From NCBI RefSeq assembly GCF_013393945.1, contig NZ_CP040297.1, positions 1,566,804-1,630,803 of the forward strand: a stretch of DNA of 64,000 nucleotides, in the 5' to 3' direction. How positions within the stretch are numbered: position 1 is the first letter of the stretch; the number at the start of each line of letters is the position of its first letter. Under the pieces are notes generated by a model that was not told the origin of the DNA, did not search any database, and saw only the letters and a list, made by a program, of their open reading frames with translations. The stretch is from Nostoc sp. TCL26-01 (GTDB lineage Bacteria > Cyanobacteriota > Cyanobacteriia > Cyanobacteriales > Nostocaceae). The translations under genes were made by a program, and so were the position numbers. Shown one piece after another: positions 57,853 through 64,000 of this stretch.

Positions 57853-59184
57853 TTGCAACTAACAACTCAAACTCAAATGCTTTTATTGGGATTTCTGCTG
57901 GGTTTAACCGTAGGCATTGGGTTTTGGATCTGGCAACAGGTTCAACTAAACCGCTACCTGGAGCGATTACTCCAACCTCTCAATTCTCGCCCTTCTAAAA
58001 TGAAGGTGGCTTTGCCATTGCTGCCTCGTTTGCGCCGAGAAATTGCCACTCTCAAGCAGCAGAGGCAAGATTTGCAGCAGTCTTTACAAACGCACCAAGA
58101 CTTGCTGGACTATGCACCTGTGGGATATTTGCAAGTTGATGAAGAAAATCAACTGTTGTGGTGTAATCAGCAAGCCAGAACCATTTTGTACTTACAAAGA
58201 TGGCAACCAGGACAGGTACGTCTGTTGCTAGAATTGGTACGCTCTTATGAACTGGATCAGTTAATTGAACAAACACGCGATCGCCAAAAAGCACAAACTA
58301 AAGAATGGGTGTTTCATCCCTCTTGCGATAACGCCGCAGAACTGCTGACAATCAAGTCTTTGATGTTGCGGGCTTCTAGCTTACCCTTACCTGATGGTCA
58401 AGTGGGCGTTTTTTTAGAAAATCGCCAACCTCTACTGGATATGAATCAAGTCAGGGAACGATCATTTTCCGATTTAGCTCATGAGTTGAGAACACCCCTA
58501 ACTTCCATTCGGTTAGTTGTCGAAACCCTACAAAATCGGTTAGAACCGCCTTTAAATCGTTGGGTAGACCGCTTGATGCAAGAAGTTGACCGACTAGTAA
58601 ATTTAGTCCAAAGTTGGTTAGAACTGACGCAAATGGAAGCAAATCCCACAATGCAATTGCAAGCTGAAGCTGTAGAATTGCGATCGCTCATCACTTCAGT
58701 CTGGGAAACCCTAGAACCTTTAGCACAGCGTCAACATCTGTCTTTTGCTTATTCTGGCCCAGAAAATCTCTGGATTAAAGCTGATCCTGCCCGACTTTAT
58801 CAGGTATTTCTCAATTTATTAGACAACAGCATCAAGTATAGTTCTCCCGCTACCAGTATTCACATCCAAGCCAAAATCTCTCCCTCAAACCATGAACCCC
58901 CTATCATCGAAGTTAATCTGATTGATGCCGGTGAGGGTTTCGCTGACGAAGATTTACCCCATGTTTTTGAGCGATTTTACCGGGGAGATAAAGCCAGGAC
59001 TCATTCAGCCTTAAAAGATCATAATATTGTTGGTAATGGTTTGGGTTTAGCGATCGTTCGCCAGATAATTCTCGCTCACGGTGGTTCGATCAAAGCCATG
59101 AATCACCCAGAAACCGGAGGTGCATGGATACAATTACAAATTCCCGAAGTTATGGCAAACTCCTCATGCCAAGACTATAGTTAG
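57853..59184 (+). CDS. sphS: Phosphate sensor histidine kinase, PhoR/SphS type
   Basis: A 443-residue kinase partner of SphR. It has an N-terminal membrane helix (LLLGFLLGLTVGIGFWIW), a PAS-like domain at about 85-190 (LLDYAPVGYLQVDEENQLLW), the phosphoacceptor H210 in DLAHELRTPLTS, and the ATPase boxes LLDNSIKYS (N box), DAGEGFADEDLPHVFERFYR (G1, F) and GNGLGLAIV (G2). The PhoR-like layout and the downstream phoU indicate phosphate sensing. The start is TTG at 57853. ATG at 57877 (MLLLGF) is an alternative that would begin inside the helix. Confidence 0.9.
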   Translation: MQLTTQTQMLLLGFLLGLTVGIGFWIWQQVQLNRYLERLLQPLNSRPSKMKVALPLLPRLRREIATLKQQRQDLQQSLQTHQDLLDYAPVGYLQVDEENQLLWCNQQARTILYLQRWQPGQVRLLLELVRSYELDQLIEQTRDRQKAQTKEWVFHPSCDNAAELLTIKSLMLRASSLPLPDGQVGVFLENRQPLLDMNQVRERSFSDLAHELRTPLTSIRLVVETLQNRLEPPLNRWVDRLMQEVDRLVNLVQSWLELTQMEANPTMQLQAEAVELRSLITSVWETLEPLAQRQHLSFAYSGPENLWIKADPARLYQVFLNLLDNSIKYSSPATSIHIQAKISPSNHEPPIIEVNLIDAGEGFADEDLPHVFERFYRGDKARTHSALKDHNIVGNGLGLAIVRQIILAHGGSIKAMNHPETGGAWIQLQIPEVMANSSCQDYS

Positions 59185-59212
59185 AGATATCTTCACGTTT
59201 GAGACTACAAGT

Positions 59213-59881
59213 GTGAAAGCCGTTGTTTATAGTCCCAACCCCGAAAGTCCCCATTTAGCACGCGCCATTAGGCGCTTAGAACGGGATGTCTTACGCATGG
59301 GAGCTTTGGTAGAACAATCATTTCGCCTCAGCCATCAAGCGTTATTTGCCCGCAACTTGACAGCTGCTGAGGAACTGCCCCGATTAGATAAAAAGATTGA
59401 TCGCTTTTACAGACAAATAGAATCAGACTGTACTGCTATCATGACATTACAAGCCCCGGCAGCACAAGATTTGCGCTGCTTGAGTGCTTTTATGCAGTTG
59501 GTGCGAGATTTAGAGCGCATTGGTGATTATGCCGAAGATTTAGCCGAAATCGCCGTGAAACTCTTTCCCTATCCCATTCACACATCTTTACCAGAAATAG
59601 CAGTCATGTCTCACCATGCTCAAGCTATGCTAGCAACTAGCTTAGTAGCTTTGGCAGACTTAGATGAAGCCGGTGGACGCAACATCAAGCATTTGGATGA
59701 TGTTGTCGATAATGCTTACGATCACCTCTACCAAACTTTAGCTCAACAACGCGATGTACAAGGCGTAGTTGAGCCGATTATATTACTAGCACTGGCAATT
59801 CGCTGTCTCGAACGCATGGCAGATCATGCAACTAACATCGGTCAGAGAGTAGCGTATATCGTCACAGGTCAACGTTCTTAA
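59213..59881 (+). CDS. phoU: Phosphate signalling protein PhoU
   Basis: A 222-residue three-helix-bundle repeat protein that links phosphate transport to kinase activity, keeping the PhoR-like kinase silent when phosphate is plentiful. The paired motifs ARAIRRLERDVLRMGALVEQ and LRCLSAFMQLVRDLERIGDYAEDLAEI, and in the second repeat LAIRCLERMADHATNIGQRVAY, contain the conserved Asp/Glu residues of the family. A frame extends back to 59120 over the kinase 3' end. GTG at 59213 is chosen because it lies beyond the kinase stop and fits the family length. No Pst transporter genes are adjacent. Confidence 0.9.
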   Translation: MKAVVYSPNPESPHLARAIRRLERDVLRMGALVEQSFRLSHQALFARNLTAAEELPRLDKKIDRFYRQIESDCTAIMTLQAPAAQDLRCLSAFMQLVRDLERIGDYAEDLAEIAVKLFPYPIHTSLPEIAVMSHHAQAMLATSLVALADLDEAGGRNIKHLDDVVDNAYDHLYQTLAQQRDVQGVVEPIILLALAIRCLERMADHATNIGQRVAYIVTGQRS

Positions 59882-60934
59882 CCCTAGTCTTGAAAAATAA
59901 GAGGTTTAGATTTTTATCTGGCAAGAGTGATTAAAGAGGGTTAATTAGGCGATCGCATTTTTAAAATTACTCTGGTGATGTATGGCGATTTTCATGCCGA
60001 TGAAGTACACCTGTCTAGTCCAGAGGTCGTAGGGGCGGGTTAAATCAGTTATCAGTTATCAGTAAACAGTTATCAGTCAAGATAATTGGGTTTAAGTCTC
60101 CCACTTTAACAGTGAACAGTTATCAGTCAATATAATTGAATCAGCGTTAACTGATAACTGATAACTGTATTAACCCGCCCCTACTGCTTGTAAGCAATGT
60201 GGGTAGCCTCTGCTGACTAAAAATATGTACCTCACTCAACTGGGAAACGCTAGATTGTTACTTCACCAAAGTGCTAATTTAACGTGACGTGAGTTCGACA
60301 AGTTTTTTTGACCTTTGCCCTAACGCCTCTATAACAAGTAAGTCCTGGTAGTTTAGGGTCTTGGGTTACGCTCTGCTCTAGCGACATCTGATACATTAAA
60401 ATTATTAATCACATTCACAATTTGTAAATAATTAAAAGTTAATTAATCATAGTTATTTTTTACAAAAGGTTTACCTTTTCTTAAACTTAGACAATTAGAT
60501 TGTCATATAGGTAGATAAAAACATCACCTAGTCTAGTAGTATTTATATAGCATTAAATATCAATTAATACAGTGGAGCGTTTCTAACAAACGTTGGATTT
60601 GTCCTGACTTAAATAGTAGTCGCAAATACAGCTACAACATTTAGAATCACAATTGCAACCTCATGGCTGTTATTAGAATATCTCAATTTTAGAATGTTAG
60701 GAATAGTATTATTAGGGTTATTCATCAATTCATATTAAAATATCATCCAAGTTTCCTAATAAAATCTACATAACTTAATTGAGAGTAAAAGTACTACATA
60801 TTAGCAATGAAATTATCGAATAAGCAATAAATTTTGTACCGCATATAAATTTCCCACAATCAATCATGAAAAACATCAATTATCTGTAATCAATTTCTAA
60901 ATACACAACTACCACACTCAAAAACTCTTCCATA
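59882..60934. other. Long intergenic region, 1.05 kb, no gene seen
   Basis: No protein-like frame is seen. A HIP1 site is near 59949. The inverted-repeat element at 60029-60184 is listed separately. From about 60380 to 60930 the sequence is very AT-rich without repeats and should hold the promoter of the Crp-family gene. A small RNA is possible but unsupported. Confidence 0.45.
60029..60184. repeat. 156-bp inverted-repeat (MITE-like) element
   Basis: GTAGGGGCGGGTTAA at 60029-60043 is mirrored perfectly by TTAACCCGCCCCTAC at 60170-60184. Beyond those 15 bases the arms continue with CAGTTATCAGTTATCAGT on both sides, giving about 33 of 35 matched pairs. The interior holds two further AACAGTTATCAGTCAA copies. 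There is no coding sequence. Confidence 0.75.
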
Positions 60935-61561
60935 ATGTCTTCTATAATTTTCACAGAAAATACTTCTGTCATCTTGAATGACTCTCACTTCAATGAACAG
61001 TTAGTACAAAAACTATTTACTCGACGAGAAATCATTCCCCCAAAAAATGATGTGCTTTGGCAGATCGAGCGTGGTGCTGTTCGTACCTTAACTTGGAGTG
61101 AAGACGGAACATATATCACCTTGGGTTATTGGGGGCCAGGAGATGTGATTGGCTATCCCTTATCCAGAGTTAAACCGTATCAAATTGAATGCTTAACCAG
61201 CGTCGAGGCTAGTATCATACCTCCTCATCTCTGGCATCAGTATATTAATAATTTATTTTCTCATATTCAACATTCTGAAGAGCTTTTAAGCATAGTTCAT
61301 CGTAAACCCATCGCCTTACGTTTGTGGCAATTTTTGGTGTGGTTAAGTGAAAAATTCGGACGGAATGTAGAACAAGGTAACTTAATCGAGATCCACATTA
61401 CCCATCAAGAAATTGCTGAAGTCTTGAACACGACAAGAGTCACAGTGACGCGATTGCTACAGCAATTTGAAACAGAAGGAATGCTAGTCAGATACAAACG
61501 TCGAATTATTCTATGTTTAACAAATAAAAAAATTATGAATAAGAGTTCAAAAGATTATTGA
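60935..61561 (+). CDS. Crp/Fnr family transcriptional regulator
   Basis: A 208-residue regulator. Residues about 20-120 form a cyclic-nucleotide-type beta-barrel (LTWSEDGTYITLGYWGPGDV). They lack the phosphate-binding cassette of true cAMP receptors (GYPLSRVKPYQIECL), so the ligand is unknown or absent. The C-terminal helix-turn-helix is IEIHITHQEIAEVLNTTRVT followed by TRLLQQFETEGMLV. No cysteine cluster of the Fnr type is present. The gene stands alone, 112 bases before the porin gene on the same strand, and could control it. Confidence 0.85.
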   Translation: MSSIIFTENTSVILNDSHFNEQLVQKLFTRREIIPPKNDVLWQIERGAVRTLTWSEDGTYITLGYWGPGDVIGYPLSRVKPYQIECLTSVEASIIPPHLWHQYINNLFSHIQHSEELLSIVHRKPIALRLWQFLVWLSEKFGRNVEQGNLIEIHITHQEIAEVLNTTRVTVTRLLQQFETEGMLVRYKRRIILCLTNKKIMNKSSKDY

Positions 61562-61673
61562 TTGTCTTGTGCTAAGTAATGTCAAAGATGTATAATCGGT
61601 ACTGAAAATCATGTGTAAACTTCCTTACTAATACTAAAGTTAGAGATTTTACCATGAGAGTGAACTAGTTGGT

Positions 61674-63317
61674 GTGAGTGAAAGTAAAACTATGACAAAA
61701 CTATTCTGGAACGCTTTAAAAGTTAGTCCAGTTGTTTTTGCAGCGACACTATTGGCTACCAATAGCGTGTTAGCGGCTGAAGCAAATGAACCAGCAACCA
61801 GCGTTGCTCAGTTAACTCAAGCTTCTCAATCTCAAGACATCGGTCAAGTAACATCCGTCTCACAGTTTTCTGATGTACAACCAACAGATTGGGCATTCCA
61901 AGCTTTACAATCACTAGTTGAGCGCTACGGCTGTATTGCAGGTTATCCCAACGGTACATACCGTGGTAACCGGGCTTTAACCCGTTATGAATTTGCGGCT
62001 GGTTTGAATGCTTGTTTAGACAGAGTTAACGAACTAATTGCCACAGCCACAGCTGATTTGGTAACCAAGCAAGACCTAGCTACCTTACAACGCTTACAAG
62101 AAGAATTTTCTGCGGAACTAGCTACCCTGCGCGGTCGTGTCGATGCTCTAGAAGCGCGCACAGCTGAGTTGGAAGCAAACCAATTCTCGACAACTACCAA
62201 GTTAGTTGGGGAAGCAATTTTTGTAGGTTCTCAAGTTTTTGGGGATACAAGAGCTGATACAGACAACAACCCCAACAACAACGCCGATTTACAAAGTAAC
62301 ACCACCTTCTCTAACCGGGTGCGCTTGAACCTGTACAGCAGCTTCACAGGTAAAGACCAACTACAAATTCGGTTGAACTCAGGTAATCTTGTTTCCAATG
62401 CTGGTGTTTCAGGTACTAACATGACCCGTTTGGGATTTGATGTATCTGATACTACCAACGCTGTTGCCATAGATAAAGTCAACTACGCTTTCAACTTCAG
62501 TGATGCAATTCGAGTGAAAGTTGATGCAACTGGTGGTGAATTGTACGAAAACGTCAACACCTTCAACCCTGACTTTGCTAGCTCTGGTAGAGGTGCGCTT
62601 TCCCGTTACGGACGCTTCAGCCCCATCTATCGTCAAGGTCAAGGTGGTGCTGGTGTAACAGTGACTGTGAATCCAACTGGCCCTCTCACACTGTCTGCTG
62701 CTTACTTGGGTAATACAGCTAATAACCCTAATGATGATAATGGTCTGTTCAACGGTGCCAATACCATCTTCGGTCAAGTAGCCTTCAAGCCAAGCTCAAA
62801 GTTTAACGTTGCTTTTGCCTACGCGCGCACCTATCAAAATAGTCCTAACAACATCAACTTATTTGGTAGCACAGGAAGTGGTTTTGCCAACAGCCCATTT
62901 GGTAACGGTAACGCTGTTTCAGCTAATAACTACGGTATTCAAGCTAGCTTCCAACCAAGCTCCAAGTTTACAATTGGTGGATGGGCAGGTTACACTACTG
63001 CCACTTCTGAGTCTGGTCCAAACAAAGGTAGAGATGCAGATATTTGGTATTGGGCTGCTAGTCTTGGGTTGAAAGACTTTGGTAGAGAAGGTAACGTTTT
63101 AGGTGTGATATTTGGTCAACCACCCAAAGTTACCAGCAACGATATCAGTGCTAGAGAAGATAATGATACTTCTTACCACCTAGAAGGTTTATACAAAATC
63201 CAGTTGACTGATAACATTCAAGTAACACCTGGTTTGTTGGTAATCTTCAATCCTGAACACAACGATAACAATGACACAGTTTACGTAGGTACTCTGCGTA
63301 CCACCTTCACCTTCTAA
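61674..63317 (+). CDS. SLH-domain outer membrane porin (OprB/SOM type)
   Basis: A 547-residue outer membrane protein. The signal peptide is ALKVSPVVFAATLLATNSVLA, cleaved before AEANEP. An SLH domain covers about residues 60-120 (VSQFSDVQPTDWAFQALQSL, GYPNGTYRGNRALTRYEFAA) and binds peptidoglycan. A coiled coil (LQRLQEEFSAELATLRGRVD) leads to a beta-barrel of about 390 residues with alternating aromatic strands, ending in VGTLRTTFTF with the terminal Phe for barrel insertion. These are the major porins of cyanobacteria, allowing passage of small solutes or ions. Start is GTG 61674 or ATG 61692. A terminator lies downstream at 63462. Confidence 0.92.
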   Translation: MSESKTMTKLFWNALKVSPVVFAATLLATNSVLAAEANEPATSVAQLTQASQSQDIGQVTSVSQFSDVQPTDWAFQALQSLVERYGCIAGYPNGTYRGNRALTRYEFAAGLNACLDRVNELIATATADLVTKQDLATLQRLQEEFSAELATLRGRVDALEARTAELEANQFSTTTKLVGEAIFVGSQVFGDTRADTDNNPNNNADLQSNTTFSNRVRLNLYSSFTGKDQLQIRLNSGNLVSNAGVSGTNMTRLGFDVSDTTNAVAIDKVNYAFNFSDAIRVKVDATGGELYENVNTFNPDFASSGRGALSRYGRFSPIYRQGQGGAGVTVTVNPTGPLTLSAAYLGNTANNPNDDNGLFNGANTIFGQVAFKPSSKFNVAFAYARTYQNSPNNINLFGSTGSGFANSPFGNGNAVSANNYGIQASFQPSSKFTIGGWAGYTTATSESGPNKGRDADIWYWAASLGLKDFGREGNVLGVIFGQPPKVTSNDISAREDNDTSYHLEGLYKIQLTDNIQVTPGLLVIFNPEHNDNNDTVYVGTLRTTFTF

Positions 63318-63641
63318 GAAGGGGTGCTGACAGACTGTTTGCATAACACAGGACTTACGCAAAACAGCACGAAAGTAGCGGTAATTCATGAATTACCACT
63401 ACGTAATCATAAGATTTTTCGCCAAATCTTGCGTAAGTACCATAACAGTTAAATAGACAAAAACCCGCCTTCAGGCGGGTTTTTGTTGACAAAATATCTA
63501 TTAGGACTTATTCGGTGTCACTAAATTTTCTGGCTTTTTGTCAACAGTCAATAGTCAACAGTCCCAGAAAACTTGATTTTGACAATTGACTATGGACTAT
63601 TGACCACCCTTAGAAGGGTTTATTGGTTGAGTGCGTAAGTC
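63318..63641. other. Spacer with nested palindromes and STRR units
   Basis: About 320 bases. Nested dyads occupy 63353-63438 (see findings), a terminator follows at 63462-63484, and STRR-like GTCAATA/GTCAACA units lie at about 63540-63562 and 63584-63604. No gene. Confidence 0.55.
63462..63484 (+). terminator. Terminator downstream of the porin gene
   Basis: AACCCGCC (63462-63469) and GGCGGGTT (63474-63481) form a GC-rich 8-bp stem with a TTCA tetraloop, followed by T residues. A textbook intrinsic terminator, about 145 bases after the porin stop. Confidence 0.85.
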
Positions 63642-63890
63642 CTAGTCATGTTGATTAGATAAATTTGATGGAGGCCGATCGCTACTCCATGCCCACCACA
63701 CACTACCACATTGGCAGTGGTAAAATTCCTGCCATTTGCGCCGATGGTCTTCTGTTAGTACAGGCGATCGCCGGTTAATCCAAACTTGTAAAGCCTCTAA
63801 GCTACTAGCATGACAGCTAGGACAGCAAAACTCATAAGCGTGAACTGCCTTATTTGTCCATTCAGGCGGGATGGGAGCAAAAGCGTCCAT
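63642..63890 (-). CDS. Small zinc-ribbon-like protein (82 aa)
   Basis: An 82-residue protein with a probable zinc-binding site: CCPSCHASS near residue 23 (C-x2-C) and FYHCQCGSVWWAW near residue 58 (C-x-C). The middle part is basic (WINRRSPVLTEDHRRKWQEF). It begins MDAFAPIPPEWTNKAVHAYE. No known family is recognised, though small cyanobacterial zinc-ribbon proteins of this kind are common. It converges on the porin gene. Confidence 0.65.
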   Translation of the reverse strand: MDAFAPIPPEWTNKAVHAYEFCCPSCHASSLEALQVWINRRSPVLTEDHRRKWQEFYHCQCGSVWWAWSSDRPPSNLSNQHD

Positions 63891-64000
63891 GTAAGAATAA
63901 TTCGTAGTTCTTAATTCGTAATTAAGAAGATTAGTTGTTTTTTTATATACTATACTTCATAGGACTGAACTACTGGAGGAACTTCCAACTAAAAAAATAT

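Noticed and set aside
59120..59212. Upstream start of phoU overlapping the kinase gene
   Set aside because: It would overlap sphS by 65 bases and add 31 residues unlike PhoU. GTG 59213 fits better.

Overview
The window looks like chromosome of a filamentous, heterocyst-type cyanobacterium (Nostoc/Anabaena group). The HIP1 octamer GCGATCGC recurs throughout (for example 394-401, 3928-3935, 10036-10043). Intergenic spaces carry the heptameric STRR repeats typical of these genomes. The gene content is cyanobacterial: ferredoxin-type glutamate synthase, RNase E ending in a poly-arginine nonapeptide, DUF1830, DUF1997, DUF3685 and DUF4079 proteins, and an SLH-domain porin. From memory the order around the str operon and rne resembles Nostoc sp. 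PCC 7120; no database comparison was made.

Layout. 1-13 kb: a glycosyltransferase cut by the left edge, a polysaccharide deacetylase, glutamate synthase (reverse strand), a phosphodiester-glycosidase-family exported protein, a cupin, an Uma2-type protein and an IscA-like Fe-S carrier. 13-18.3 kb: the str operon rpsL-rpsG-fusA-tuf-rpsJ, with a sigma70-type promoter in front and a strong terminator hairpin between tuf and rpsJ. 18.4-31.4 kb: LON-domain protein, prephenate dehydratase, a second membrane glycosyltransferase, the rne-rnhB pair, a B12-type radical SAM protein, a STAS protein and a class I/II aminotransferase. 31.5-35.6 kb: a small hypothetical, clpS, a CPBP protease, and a translationally coupled pair (DICT/HD-like protein and pentapeptide protein). 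35.9-39 kb is the most accessory-looking stretch: a MITE-like element, a second Uma2 protein, a DUF1778/GNAT toxin-antitoxin pair, an orphan protein and dispersed repeats. 39-51 kb: a radical SAM protein, malate dehydrogenase, a receiver-DUF3685 protein, a large NACHT-type NTPase with pentapeptide repeats, a Fur/PerR-like regulator, a Nudix hydrolase and folK. 51-64 kb: a class A penicillin-binding protein, ilvD, the phosphate-sensing cluster sphR-sphS-phoU, a Crp-family regulator, an SLH porin and a small zinc-ribbon protein.

Most genes are housekeeping and single. Clear functional groups are the translation operon, rne-rnhB (RNA processing), sphR-sphS-phoU (phosphate response) and the toxin-antitoxin pair. 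No tRNA, rRNA, CRISPR array, complete insertion sequence or prophage was recognised. The least ordinary items are the NACHT-pentapeptide protein, the TA toxin with a degenerate acetyl-CoA loop, the receiver with Glu at its phosphorylation site, the probable non-standard start of folK, and several families of intergenic repeats, two of which supply stop codons to neighbouring genes.
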